From positions 77,612,028 through 77,676,027 of the forward strand of contig CM018693.1 of assembly GCA_009363875.1 (NCBI GenBank): DNA of 64,000 nt, read 5' to 3'. Positions 22,327-35,406 of the stretch are shown piece after piece. Source of the stretch: Mikania micrantha (Eukaryota > Streptophyta > Magnoliopsida > Asterales > Asteraceae). Each line of letters starts with the position of its first letter. Position 1 is the stretch's first letter. The notes beneath the pieces were generated by a model. That model had not been told where the DNA came from, searched no databases, and worked only from the letters and a program-made list of their open reading frames with translations. The translations under genes and the position numbers were made by a program.

Positions 22327-25300
22327 TCAATACTTGGAAGCGTCTTTCTTGAAATATATGTTGGTGATAGCTTTCCAGTCTGATTCTGCATGAATCCCCA
22401 TAACCATACAAATCCTGATTACCCTCATGAACTGTAATGCTTGCTCAATATCTTGTACATCAAAGAAAATATGATGACAATAAAGAGTCTTGATATCGCT
22501 GCGTGATAAGTTTGTCAACCACATCGGATCAAAAATACGCTCAGTCTCCCATTTCTTCTTTTTGCACATAACAATCACGGCTTCTCCAGTACGCCCGTCG
22601 TAGTACCACCATCGGAAGCCCTCGATAAATTCTTGAGGCATCTTCCTTAACGGAATCTTCTTCATGACTTTAGGAGGAAGCCACTTCAGGATAACCTTAT
22701 GCTTCCGGGTATCTCCATCTATTTCTGGCAAGTAATACCGTTCAGCTTGCTGAGGCCTGAAGTTCACCCACCTCTTTCTGTACTCGTACTGGATCTGTCT
22801 GGAGAACCAAGCTGACCTCCCTGAGCCATCGCCGTATAACATCTTCAAACGCGCAATCTGATTAACTTCAAATCCTGGCAGCGTCTTGAAATCATGAGGA
22901 TGCTTGAAGTAATTCATTCCCCTTCCCTCTTCACAGCATAACATCCCAGATCGTGAAAGTATGCCCAGCTGAGAATCTGACCTCTGGCCTTTGGTCCTAT
23001 ACAACTTGGTGTGCGTAGCTGTCATCTTTACATTGACTTCCTTCTTCAAAGCTTCCCATTAAGGTTTCCATTTCTCTTTCCTTCTTTGAATATCATCAGC
23101 TTCAGACTTACTCTTCTCAACATGTTCTTCCAAATATCTGCTCTGCATCTCCTCAGTGGCTTGATCAAATAAATCAGTAAAGGTTGGTAGTTCGTCTTTA
23201 GCTGATGTATACTTGGGATATTCCTCCTCTGTGATGTCTTCCAGAATGACCTAATCAACGTCATCAAAAATATCTGGAGATGGCTCATCACCAACCGGAG
23301 CTGAGGTGTCATTAATCACTACCTAGTCAGGATTTAACCTGAACAGCTCGGCAATTTGCTCCTTTGATAAGCAATGAATGATTTCTCCCTCCTCTTTGTC
23401 GTAGCTTACTGAGTCCTGTATGATACCCTGAGCGTCCAAGATCATCGTCAAAGTCTCATCTAAATGACGTCTCAATGGCACAGCTTCAAATTCCTTAGTA
23501 GCTGTGGGTTCTTCTGTCTGAGCAGGAGGAGGAGAGGGAGCTGTAGCACCTTTTTCGTGCTTTGTCTTTGTTCAAATCTCAAGATGAGGAGGGGCTTGAT
23601 CATCATCATCATCAGAACTTGAAGACCCACTCCCTGATTCATCCTGATCACCATCATCAGAGTCGTCATCTTTCTCTAACTCCTCATAATCAACTTTTTC
23701 CTCCTCAGACTTTTCATCTTCTTATTCTTCTTCCTCTTTCTCTTCCTCGTCTGATTCATCAGAAATTGCTGTAGAACCCTCAATTCTTGGAGTGCCTTCC
23801 TTGGAACTTTCAACCAGTTCAGCAAGTCTAGCGTTCTCAGCTTCTAAGAACATGATTCTCTCATTGAAACCAGTGGCAGTTAGGGCCAACTGATTATGCT
23901 CATCAATATATTTCAGCAGCTGCTCCTCTTGTTGAGCAGAACGAGCTCTCAGATCAACTCGTTGATCAGCAGCCTGTAGTAATAAGGCATCCTGATCATT
24001 TACGTGCGGGGTGAGCTAGGCAATAACAAATTCCTGCTCTTTGCTTTTCTTTTCTTGCTCCAGGTTCCTTTCCATCAGCCTAAGAACCATACTGTTCTGT
24101 GTACTCAGCTGCTCGACAACTGAAACAGTAGGTATGATAGTGTCAGATCGTGTGATGGAAGGACCAGCAGATGCAGTAGTGTAGACAGGTGCCTGAGTAA
24201 TGGAGGTGGTCAGAGGGGCTATGGTAGCACGTGTAGGCACAACCCTTGACCTGATCAATGAAGAAACTGCAGTTGCAGCCATTGATGTAACAGTAGTGGT
24301 GGCAGCAACTGACAGTTCTGACCGTCTCTGGAACATAAATCTTGATCTTTTCCTCCTGCCTGCTGGAGATGAAGTGGATGGAGTTGCAGCTGAAACAGTC
24401 ATGGCTAGTGTAGATGTAGAGGTAGAAGTATGAGTAGGAGGAGACACATCAAACTCTAGAATAAATAAAGGATCAGTGATTTCTTCAAGTTCAGCTTCGC
24501 TCCTTTTCTTTCTCTTCTTCATCAGTCTCCCTCCTATCCACACACTCTCAAAATCATCATCAGGTGTGTCTTCTAAATCTGAGCTTTCAGCACCTTCACC
24601 TCCAGCCTCACCACCTTCATTCTCTGAAGCATCAGAATCCTCTCTATCCTCTGAAGATGTAGTACCGGTCATATCAAAACGAGTAGATACAGTGGCTGTA
24701 GAGGTAGCCATGAAATCTAACTCTAACAAAGAATAAATATCAACATCCTCTCCCTCTGCAGTAGACATGCCAACTCCACCACCAACACTCGTACCACCAG
24801 TATCAACCATGATCACATCAGCAGCAGAGACAACCTCATCAATAGTAGCACTCACACCGATAGTGCCTGCAGCTACAGTGCTCATAACAACTATACTCAC
24901 ACTAATACCAGCACCCGCAACGCTATCACCTGCACCATCATCACCATCACCACCTGCACCACCACCATCATCACCACCATCATCAGGAACAATAATGTCC
25001 TCCACCTCAGAATCTGAATCATCGTGTCTCCATCTACGACCAACTGGAGCTATGTAATCAGGCTTCAAAAGATGACCAAACAATGAACGAACTGTAGGCT
25101 TCCTATCCTTGCCTCTGTATGACATTACTCTGTTAAGAGTTATGTCATTCATGTGCTCCAATCGTATAATATCAGCATTGATCTTTGGCAAATCTGGCAA
25201 CTGAGCATCGATCAACTGCTGTAGAAACTGAGGATACATCACGAATTTCTTGTCTCCCTTGAGTGTCACATTCTCCTTCATATGCGAGAAGACCATCTCT

Positions 25301-25827
25301 GAGAAATTGAATGGTCGGTTCAGCACCCGGGCGACGAAGGCACACTGTATAGTCTCCCTCATATCATGGAATCCACCTCCCCTAGACCTAAGACAGTGGA
25401 TAAGCACATGGGCTAGATACTTGAACTGCGGAGACACGTAGGCTTTGTTGAGGATTCCAGCTCCAAGATCACCTTCGTACTTGCATCTCATGAAGCAGCC
25501 ACAAACTAAATATCGATCGAGCAGATATGGCTGATCTGGTGTATCTTGGAATCCATATACTCTCCTGATGTGCTCAGCAGAGATAACAACATCATGTCCA
25601 AGTACTTTGCCTCGAATAACAGAAGGCTCTGCTTCACAGTCAATATCAGCAGACAACCAGAAGTCCTGCTGGTGAGAATGATATGGCACACGCATTGTCG
25701 AGATGGCAGTAAAAATCCTGGAACGCCTCAAAAATGTGATAATCTCAGTGAAATGTCGGGCATTAGGCGTGTTGAGATCCAGATGGGCACATATGTTGTT
25801 CTTGGTCATCGACTTGTATCCTGCCAT
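22327..25827 (-). pseudogene. X 3' additional ORF, copy 2 (about 1160 codons, interrupted)
   Basis: Function unknown; the position fits the extra or 'env-like' ORF of Sireviruses, but I see no signal peptide or membrane segment. From Met at 25827: residues 1-~275 look globular (MAGYKSMTKNNICAHLDL...); then an Asp/Gly/Ser/Thr-rich low-complexity stretch; basic clusters KKRKKRS and GRRKRSR that could be nuclear signals; Gln/Glu-rich likely coiled coil after the stop at 24016; an acidic run; then a conserved-looking ~240-residue C-domain (22327-23049: FKTLPGFEVNQIARLKMLY, QIQYEYRKRWVNFRPQQAERYYLPE). Stops lie near 24016, 23725, 23575, 23323, 23253 and 23060; those at 24016, ~23725 and ~23253 recur in copy 3. 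Confidence 0.78.
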
Positions 25828-26035
25828 ACTGAAAAACAGAGAAAATACATGTTAGTACAATTCAGTTGCACAAAAGATTGAAATCAGAACAAAGAATCAT
25901 TTGAAGCATTTTGGCCGAATGAAGTTGAATTGGTCGAATGAGCTCATTGTTCGAATGATCCATTCGCCGAATAACTCATTCGTCAAATGAGCTTCATTTG
26001 CCGAATGGCGTTATTCGGCTGTCGGTTCAAATTCA
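25828..26035 (-). other. Spacer upstream of X 3' ORF, copy 2
   Basis: Non-coding, with GAATGA/TTCGCCGAAT repeats from about 25915. It is fused to gag at 26036-26040 through the short shared bases ACTCC. Copy 3 has ~60 bp more repeat here. Confidence 0.7.
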
Positions 26036-26221
26036 AACTCCATTGATGTGAATCTCAAATCTGTATTTCCAGTGCGGATAATCATCTAAGGATAGCAACT
26101 TGGGAGCTTTATTGGAGTTCCCTGTCTCAGTTTCAGTCAGCAACAACGTCTGAATACGATGGTTTTGGTTTGCCATCAGTGCCATGTCTTCCATAGAGTC
26201 AAGAACAAAAGTTACCAACAT
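26036..26221 (-). pseudogene. X gag N-terminus, copy 2, truncated by internal deletion
   Basis: ~60 residues matching copy 1 (MALMANQNH, LSLDDYPHWKYRFEIHING), then the deletion junction. Everything from here through RNase H is missing in this unit, so it could not encode its own protease, integrase or RT. Confidence 0.82.
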
Positions 26222-26787
26222 TTAGAAAAATTTCAAATCACAGGGCCGAATGAGTATGCTAATCCCGAATGTCGGGAACCGAATGAGATAAACCAGGCGA
26301 ATGAACAAAGTCTGACGAATGAGAATGACTATGACAGTTTGGGCAAATGAGCAGGGCGATTGAACCTATTCGGCGAATGAAAGGATCGAATGAGGCTATT
26401 CGCCTAATGAGAGATCGAATGAAGGCTATTCGCCGATTAATGTGTCAAATGGAGCTATTCGGCGAATGAGAGTGATTCGGCCAAACTTATTCGGCCGCCT
26501 TGCTCATTCTGGCTATCTGAGATTTTCAGCAACTAAAATCGCAATAACTTTGGATTTTGACCAAATCTATGCACCAAATTTTGTACAGAACACCATAACA
26601 AGATTACCAGCTAACTGGGATGAATGTTTTGACAAAAACACCACAAAAACCAACTGATTTTGAATGAAACAGTGACTTGTAGGCCAAGAAATTCAGGGTT
26701 TTTGCAAGTTACGAAAATCCAATCTTAGATCTGATGATTTTGAATGGAAATTGAGTAGAATCAAGAGCCAGAGCTCTGATACCACTT
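26222..26787 (-). promoter_or_regulatory. X leader copy 2 with primer-binding site
   Basis: Repeat-rich leader (GAATGA cluster ~26245-26510). The primer site TGGTATCAGAGCTC on the minus strand is at 26771-26784, three bases from LTR2. Confidence 0.85.
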
Positions 26788-27415
26788 TGTAGGACCTATT
26801 TGGAGCTCGGTTACAATCCGGTTCCAATGGATATCTACCCGACAGCCTCTGGAATAGTGCGGAATCCTATTCCAGGGTTTTCCAATCGAAACCAACAGCA
26901 ACCATGGTGATCCGAAGGTGTAGGATGGACGTTTGATCGAGAATCGAACACCACGGGTTGAGAATCGAACTTGGACAGACAATGGCCGCTCAGATCTTCT
27001 AGGGTTTGACACTAGGTGCTCTGGGAAGAAGGAGGGATCTCAGAAGTTAGGTTTGAAATGAAATTGACATGTATTTATAGGCCGTCTTCATTCGGCCGAA
27101 TGAGATGCCGAAGCAACTCATTCAGCGAAAGACTTGGCCGAATGGACATGTCAGTCGAAAGAGTCATTCGGCGAATGACTCATTCGCTTGCCTATGTCAT
27201 TCGCTAGAGCGTTCATTCAGGGAATGACTTCATTAGTAGAGTCATTCGCCCGAATGTGTCTTTAACTTATCACTTCACCTTTAAACAGAATCAATCACTT
27301 ACATTCAACATTAAACATTAAGAACAATATAAAAAGACAACTTCCATTAATGTAATAAACTTTATACATCAAGAACAGTACAAAAATAGAACTAGTGATA
27401 TTCAATGCATCTACA
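26788..27415 (-). repeat. X LTR2 (628 bp), shared by two units
   Basis: TGTAG...CTACA. A primer site lies on its left and a polypurine tract on its right (27416-27428, minus CCAAGGGGGAGTT), so it joins two internal units head to tail. Confidence 0.92.
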
Positions 27416-28540
27416 AACTCCCCCTTGGACCTAGTTCAATACTTGGAAGCGTCTTTCTTGAAATATTTGTTGGTGATAACTTTCCGGTCTGATTCTACAT
27501 GAATCCCCATAACCATACAAATCCTGATTACCCTCATGAACTGCAATGCTTGCTCAATATCTTGAACATCAAAGAAAATCTGATGACAATAAAGAGTCTT
27601 GATATCGCTGCGTGAAAAGTTTGTCAACCACATCGGATCAAAAATACGGTTAGTCTCCCATTTCTTCTCTTTGCACATAACAATCACGGCTTCTTCAGTA
27701 CGCCCGTCGTAGTACCACCATCGGAAGCCCTCGATAAAGTCTTGAGGCATCTTCCTTAATGGAATCTTCTTCATGACTTTAGGAGGAAGCCACTTCAGGA
27801 TAACCTTATGCTTCTGGGTATCTCCATCTATTTCTGGCAAGTAATACCGTTCAGCTTGCTGAGGCCTGAAGTTCACCCACCTCTTTCTGTACTCGTACTG
27901 GATCTGTCTGGAGAACCAAGCTGACATCCCTGAGCCATCGCTGTATAACATCTTCAAACGCGCAATCTCATTAACTTCAAATCCTGGCAGCGTCTTGAAA
28001 TCATGAGGATGCTTGAAGTAATTCATTCACCTTTTCCTCTTCACAGCATAACATCCCAGATCGTGAAAGTATGCCCAGCTGAGAATCTGACCTCTGGCCT
28101 TTGGTCCTATACAACTTGGTGTGCATAGCTGGCATCTTTACATTGACTTCCTTCTTCAAAGCTTCCCATTTCTCTTTCCTTCTTTGAATATCATCAGCTT
28201 CAGACTTACTCTTCTCAACTTGTTCTTCCAAATATCTGCTCTGCATCTCCTCAGTGGCTTGATCAAATAAATCAGTAAAGGTTGGTAGTTCGTCTTAAGC
28301 TGATGTATACTTGGGATATTCCTCTTCTGTGATGTCTTCCAGAATGATCTAATCAACGTCATCAAAAATATCTGGAGATGGCTCATCACCAACCGGAGCT
28401 GAGGTGTCATCAATCACTACCTCCTCAGGATTTAACCGGAACAGCTCGGCTATTTGCTCCTTTGATAAGCAATGAATGATTTCTCCATCCTCTTTGTCGT
28501 AGCTTACTGAGTGTTGTATGATACCCTGAGCGTCCAAGAT

Positions 28541-30335
28541 TGTCACACCCCCAATTTCCAACTAACGGAATCATACCGTTTGGGAACGTGACAAACCAGG
28601 ATCTTAGATCATTAGACATAACTAAGACCTCTATATGAATTTCAAAACGTACTTTGGTCTAAAACTGTAACATCAAAGTTTTCAAAGTTTGCGGAAGCGT
28701 TTTAAAACCATAACAAACATAACAGTTGTAAAATGTAAATTACAATGCAAAGTTTTAAATTGTTCAAATCCAAATAACTATAATGTAAAGACATGCATGC
28801 GACTCAATCTCCTAGTCCTTTGTGTTGACTTGATTTACATGTTTTCTCAGGACGCTAAGGTGTACAAGAAATTTGGTTTTTAAATCAAAGACCGGTGAAG
28901 TCCAGGCTCGAACCCGCGACCTCTCACACATAACACACGCATCCTACCAATCCAGCCCGCTAGGGTTTCACAACAGAATCCACAGATTAATTGTTTTAAG
29001 TTTCCCCCTAATCGGTTTCCCTTTGAAACTTATAGCCGAAGCAATTGAGTTCCAATTGATCATGAATTCGATCTCGATTGTCCATAAAACCATAGGGCTT
29101 CGCTTCTGGGTATTCAACCTAGTCTATATATGATTTTAATTCGAAAACAAAACAGTATAACCCATTTAATTGGAAGTACACAGGTTCGAACTCGATTTCT
29201 AAAACCCATCATTCGATTTCATCGAATTCGTTTACCTCAAGTCGTAAAATCATCAGATTTTCTTCAACACAGTTCTACGAACCCATTCATACCAATTAAT
29301 TCGATTTTAAAACTCGTTTCCATTAAAACCCCCAAACCGTTTAACCCGAAGAAACCTAGAACTCAAAATCAATAAATTCGCGAATGTTTCATGAAATTGG
29401 CAGGTGGGTTAACTTGATCGGTATTCTCTGAAACTAATACTGTGATTTAATTTGAATATCAAACTCGTTTGTGTTGAAATCCCCAACTCGGTTTCTAGAA
29501 CAAACCCTAGAATTAGAGTTCCTATAATTCGACGTTTTTAATCAACAAAAGCATAGGGCTATGCTTAGTCGGTACTTTTAGAGTGTGTAGGGTTGATTTC
29601 TTACCTGGATTGATGTCGAATTGAAGTGATTCGACTTGTGGGTGAAATTTCGGCCAATCCTTGATCGTGTTCTTCAACTCCGAACTTGTTGCTTCGAATT
29701 GTGATATAGAATAGCTTCTAATTAGGCCGACTAGAGGTTCTGAAGTTTCGATTTCATGAATTATGATCCAATGATGCGAATATGATAATGATACAAAACG
29801 GTTTCGACTTTTGAGTTAACATCATGATTAATTCGAACGTTATGATAGAATTAACTGATTATAACCGATAATAATCATCAATGTGATGGTTATGAATGAT
29901 TATTATAATTAATTATAGTGTATTGCTTAGAATTCCGAATTCCCCTCTTGCGTGATGACGAATTTTGACTTTTAAAGTCAAAGTTATCCACATTAATCCA
30001 ATTACAAACTCAATCCTTGCAATTGTGGTATGTTTGGACTGATTTTGCCTAATTTCAACCCTTGAAATTTGTTTTTGTACAATAACCTCACATTTCGGTT
30101 AACAAAGTTGAACCAAAAATCCCGAATTGTCACTAATTGGCTACTTAGAACATTGTTGAACTAGATTAATCCTTTTGGGCCTCATAAATACAATTGGGCC
30201 TACCTTGGGCCTCATTGGGCCTACCTTGGCCTCATTGGGCCTACCTTGGCGTCATTGGGCCTACCTTGGGCCTCATATTTGTGATTTCATTATTTTCAGT
30301 TAACGAGGTTAATTCGAAAATACCGGATTGTCACA
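28541..30335 (-). repeat. G2 3' LTR (1795 bp), internally rearranged
   Basis: TGTCACACCCC...TTGTCACA. Against the right LTR, 28819-28871 is the reverse complement of about 36742-36793, and about 36794-37620 is missing. It has therefore lost the intron-like block and the hairpin chain. Short GGGCCTACCTTGGCCTCA repeats lie at 30175-30275. Confidence 0.93.
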
Positions 30336-30849
30336 TCATCCCCTTGTTGAAAGAATTTTCGTCCCGAAAATTAGTAAATGTTAGGAGTAGTTAGGAAACT
30401 ACTTACGAGTTTAAATCGTACGTTTTAGTGTGGTTTGATCATTCCGTGTGCTTGTGTGTACTCACACACAAAATCTATTGCTTGCAACATCACAACAAAG
30501 TGTGATCGTTCAATGTGACTGTTTGCGTGTACACTAGTTAGTTCACCTAACTGTGACTGTTTGTGTTTGATCATACTGTGTTGTGTAACCTCACACATAG
30601 TGAGTGTCTGTAACTGTTTGTACTATGCAACCCCGCACATAGCAAAATGTGTGTAACTAATCATGCATGTACTACCATAACATGTAACATATGAAATGTA
30701 GCACATAAAATGTATAAAATGTAATGTAGCACAAATGTTTATAACAAAACCAATTGAATAAAGTGTTTGTGCTTACAGTTTGAAATTTGCAGTGTTGATG
30801 TGTGAAACATCACGTCATCCCCTTGTTGAAGGAAATTTCGTCCCGAAAT
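30336..30849 (-). other. G2 3' untranslated region with duplicated polypurine/stem-loop block
   Basis: Two copies of the same block: a tract (minus AACAAGGGGATGA) plus stem-loop at 30336-30372, beside the LTR, and again at about 30815-30851, by the pol stop. The stems are AATTTTCG/CGAAAATT (30354-30372) and AAATTTCG/CGAAATTT (30833-30851). Between them are several GTGTGTACTCACACAC-type inverted repeats and no coding. Confidence 0.78.
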
Positions 30850-33800
30850 TTAACGTGCGTTCTCAGTATTTGTTGCTGTTGTTTTGAACAGATGAGGATA
30901 CTTCTTCATCATTTGATCTTCTCTTTCCCATGTGAATTCAGGACCACGTCTTGAATTCCACCGAACTTTGACTATTGGAATTTTGCTTTGTTTGAGTTGT
31001 TTGACCTCTCGGTCCATGATTTCTGCTGGTTCTTCAATAAATCGTAACTGTTCATCCACTTGTATTTCCTCCAGTGGCACAATCAATGTCTCATCAGAAA
31101 GACATTTCTTTAAATTCGATACGTGAAAGACATCATGAACTCCACTGAGTTCATCCGGTAATTTTAGTTGATACGCAACCGGACCAATCCTTTTCAGAAT
31201 CTCAAAAGGTCCTACCTAACGTGGACTAAGCTTTCCGCGCTTACCGAATCATATCACACCTTTCCAAGGTGATATTTTTAGAAGAACTCGGTCTCCTACT
31301 TGGAATTCCAATGGTTTACGACGTTTGTCTGCATAACTCTTCTGTCGATCCCGGGCCGCTGCCATACGGTTCCGGATTTGTACTATCTTCTCTGTTGTCT
31401 AGTGCACTAATTTAGGACCTGTAATCTGACTGTCACCAATTTCAGCCCAACAAACTGGTGAACGACATTTGCGACCATACAAAGCTTCAAACGGTGCTGC
31501 CTGAATACTTGTATGATAACTATTGTTATAAGAGAATTCCACTAACGGTAAGTGGTTTTCCCAGCTATCACCAAAATCAATTACACAAGCTCGTAACATA
31601 TCCTCGAGCGTTTGAATCGTACGTTCACTTTGACCGTCAGTCTGTGGATGATATGCGGTACTCATATCCAAACGAGTTCCCAATGACTTATGAAGTGATT
31701 TCCAAAAGGTTGAAGTAAATCGAGCATCCCGATCCGATATGATAGAGATTGGCACACCATGCCGTGCTACCACTTCCTTAATGTAAATGCGAGTCAGTTT
31801 CTCCATCTTGTCAGTTTCCTTGATTGCTAAGAAATGTGCAGATTTCGTTAATCGATCGACAATTACCCATATTGTATCACAACCACTCGGTGTACGGGGT
31901 AATTTAGTAATGAAGTCCATCGAAATCTGTTCCCATTTCCACATCGGTATCTCTGGTTGTTGCAGCAAACCAGATGGTTTCTGATATTCAACTTTGACTT
32001 TAGAACAAGTCAAATGTTTGCTAACATATCTAGCAATATCATCTTTCATGTGAGGCCACCAATACAGTGCCTTCAAGTCATGATACATCTTGTCTGACCC
32101 CGGATGGACTGAATATCTGGACTTGTGTGCTTCATCCATCACTAGTTCCCTTAAACCCCCGTACAAAGGTATCCACAATCGATTAATGAAATAACGAATT
32201 CCATCAGGTTTAACATCCAATTGTTCTTCCATTCCTCGTAAGGATTCCTGTACCAAGTTTTCCTTTTTCAAGGCCTCGAGCTGAGCACTGCATACCTTGT
32301 CAGGTAAATTAGTATGTATCGTCATCATAAGCGCGCGAACCCGTCTTGTTGAAGTGTCTTTTCTGCTCAAAGCATCGGCTACCACATTAGCTTTTCCCGG
32401 GTGATACTTAATTGCGCATTCATAGTCGTTCGACAACTCAACCCATCGTCGCTGTCTCATATTAAGCTCCTTCTGATCAAAGATATGTTGCAAACTCTTA
32501 TGATCAGTGTAAATGGTACACTTAGTTCCATACAAGTAATGCCGCCAAATCTTCAAAGCAAAAACCACTGCTCCTAACTCCAAGTCATGAGTAGTGTAAT
32601 TCTTTTCATGTGGCCGTAGTTGCCTTGAAGCATATGCAATCACTTTATCACGTTGCATCAGCACACATCCCAAACCCTGTGCAGATGCGTCACAATACAC
32701 CACAAAGTCTTCCGTCCCTTCTGGTAAGGACAGAATCGGTGCACTGCAGAGTTTCTGTTTCAATAACTGGAATGCCGCTTCCTGTTTATCCGTCCAGTTA
32801 TACTTCGTTCCCTTGTGTGTAAGAGCTGTAAGTGGTTGAGCGATCTTTGAGAATCCCTCAATGAATCGTCGGTAGTAACCCGCCAAACCAAGGAATTGTC
32901 ATACCTCGGTAGGGGTCTTTGGTGCTTCCCAATTCTTAATCGCTTCAATCTTTGCTGGATCAACATGTATGCCCTTTTCATTGACTATATGACCCAAGAA
33001 TTGTACTTCTCGCATCCAGAAATCACATTTCGAGAACTTAGCGTACAATTGTTCTTGTTTCAGTAATTCCAACAGCAAGCGAAGATGTTCAGCATGCTCT
33101 TCCTTAGTCTGAGAATAGATGAGAATGTCATCAATGAAAACAATGACAAACTTATCGAGATAAGGTTTACAAACACGATTCATGAGGTCCATGAATACAG
33201 CTGGAGCGTTTGTCAACCCAAATGGCATGACCAAGAACTCATAATGGCCATAGCGCGTCCTGAATGCTGTCTTCGGAATATCCTCCTCCTGAACTCTTAG
33301 TTGATGATAACCCGATCTGAGATCAATCTTCGAGTAGTAACTCGAACCTTGCAACTGATCGAACAGATCGTCAATTCTGGGTAACGGATACCGGTTTTTG
33401 ATGGTAACCTTGTTAAGTTCCCGGTAATCGATACACATACGGAAAGTCCCGTCCTTCTTCTTAACAAACAAAACTGGAGCTTCCCACGGTGAAAAACTAG
33501 GTCGTATGAAACCCTTATCCAACAACTCTTGCAATTGTGTAGATAATTCTTGCATCTCAGATGGTGCAAGTCGGTAAGGCGCCCTAGCTATCGGTGCTGC
33601 ATCTGGTGTAAGGTCGATTCAAAATTCCACCTGTCTTATAGGCGGTAATCCCGGCAAGTCTTCTGGAAATACCTCAGGAAATTCACAAACTACTGGAATA
33701 TCTTCAATCTTCTTCTCAGCTACCGGTTTTTCAATTATAAGTGCTATAACTGCCGTATGACCTTTACGCAGACATTTATGTGCTTTCATAGAAGATATGA

Positions 33801-35406
33801 GACGTAGTGACGTACTGCTCTTCTCACCTTGTACATACAATGTCTCTCCATGCGGAAGAGGTATACGAACGATCTTTTCATGGCATACTATTTCTGCCTG
33901 GTGTTTGGACAACCAGTCCATGCCAATGACTACATCAAAACTTCCTAAAGTGATAGGCATAAGATCAATTTCCAATGCCTGACCCATCAAATCAAGTATA
34001 CATCCCTTAAGGATTTGTTCACTTACAATTAACTTACCATCAGCTAATTCTACAGTGTATGGACTATCTAAGGCAGTGGGACTAACATTTAGCAACTTAG
34101 CAAGTGAACTAGATACAAAACTCCGATCGGTACCAGTGTCAAATAACATAGAGGCATAGTGATTATTTAAGAGGAACGTACCCGTAACAATGTTGGGATC
34201 CTCCCGTGCTTGACATCCTCCAATCACAAACGCCCTGCCCCTAGCACCATTGTTATTGTTGTTGTTGGTGGTGCCATTGCCGTTACCGTTTCCGTTGCCG
34301 TTGCCATTTGCATTGTTATCCCCGCCTTTCTTGAGTTGTGGGCAATCCTTTTTAAAGTGCCCCATCTTACCACACTCGAAACAACCCTTCGGTGCCTTGT
34401 TCTGATTATTATTCTGATTGTTGGAATTGTTCTGTAGCTCTCCACGGCAGTCCTTAGCTACATGTCCAATTTTACCACACCGTTGGCACTTAACTTTATC
34501 ACACTGATTTCCCGCATGATGAAATCCACATCTGTTGCACTTTGGATGTTTACCGATATAACCCCCTGATGATGATGATTGTTGACCACTGTTCGAATTG
34601 TGGTAAGACTTGTTTGAATCTTGCTTCCGGTTCTGCTGATACGACTGTTGGTTGTAACTCTTGGAGTTGTTACCTTCCCACTTCCTCTTGTGGTCTCCCA
34701 CCTTAGTAGCTGATGTCCGTTTAGGCAGAGTCCCTTGTAACACCGCCTGATCAGTTAGTTGGTGCGCTAAACGAACAGCTTGTTGAATTGTTGTGGGATT
34801 TGCAGAAGTGACCAATCCCTGGATCTGAGGCACCAATCCCCCAATGTACCTCTCTATCCACTTGCTTGCGGGAGTAGCCATGTGAGGTAGAAGTCTGGCT
34901 AGTTCATGAGATCGAGTCGTGTACTCCTCGATGTTGGACCCCTCCATCTTGAGGTGCCAATATTCCTCCTCTAATTTCTGCATCTCACTGCGAGGACAGT
35001 ACTCCTCCTGCAGCAAGGTCTTGAAACCATTCCAGGTTAAGGCATTGGTCTCACCCAATCCCAGAGTATGAACATTCGAGTTCCACCAAGTCAATGCCGG
35101 GCCCTCCAATGTTCCCGTAGCATACTTTACTTTGCTCTCATCAGGAAAGTTGCACATCTCAAACATTGATTCAGCCTTCTCAATCCATCGAAGGAGTCCA
35201 ATGGCCCCCTCCGATCCTTTGAAGTTATGTGGCTTACAGTCCAAGAACATCTTGAACGTGCATGCCTGTGGATTCACCAATCCCCCAGCTGGACCATGTG
35301 GCCCTGTATTGTGTGTCTGAGCGTAGTTCGCGATAGCCTCCGCGACCCTGTTATTAATCAGCTCATTGAGCTCAGCAACTGTCATGTGAACGTTCCCCTC
35401 AGCCAT
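30850..35406 (-). pseudogene. G2 gag-pol, one frame with five nonsense codons
   Basis: 1519 codons, no frameshift. Gag core (WIEKAESMFEMC), three CCHC-type knuckles (~residues 290-355), an Asn/Gly-rich run, protease LFDTGTDRSF (residue ~423) and GMDWLSKHQAEIV, RT FIDDILIYSQ, RNase H VVYCDASAQGLG, integrase finger (first Cys is His: VSKHLTC, against VSKCLTC in G3), DDE core (IVDRLTKSAHF, SDRDARFTS, GQSERTIQTLE) and chromodomain-like tail (EIMDREVKQLK...FTWEREDQMMKKYPHLF). Stops: 33619-33621, 32899-32901, 31399-31401, 31249-31251, 31216-31218. Three are CGA-to-TGA relative to G3. Start Met at 35406 matches G3 and G4. Confidence 0.92.

Noticed and set aside
24200..25057. Plus-strand ORFs rich in Ser/Pro/Thr opposite the X 3' ORF
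   Set aside because: Complement of Asp/Gly/Val-rich coding; the minus strand has the long frame found in two copies.
28873..29375. Two plus-strand ORFs repeated at 37606-38126
   Set aside because: They recur only because both lie in the G2 LTRs; no match to a known protein, and the element reads on the other strand.
34210..34445. Hydrophobic Val/Ile-rich plus-strand ORF that looks like a membrane protein
   Set aside because: Antisense of the Asn/Gly-rich gag run (AAC/GGC repeats); also seen opposite G3 and G4 gag.
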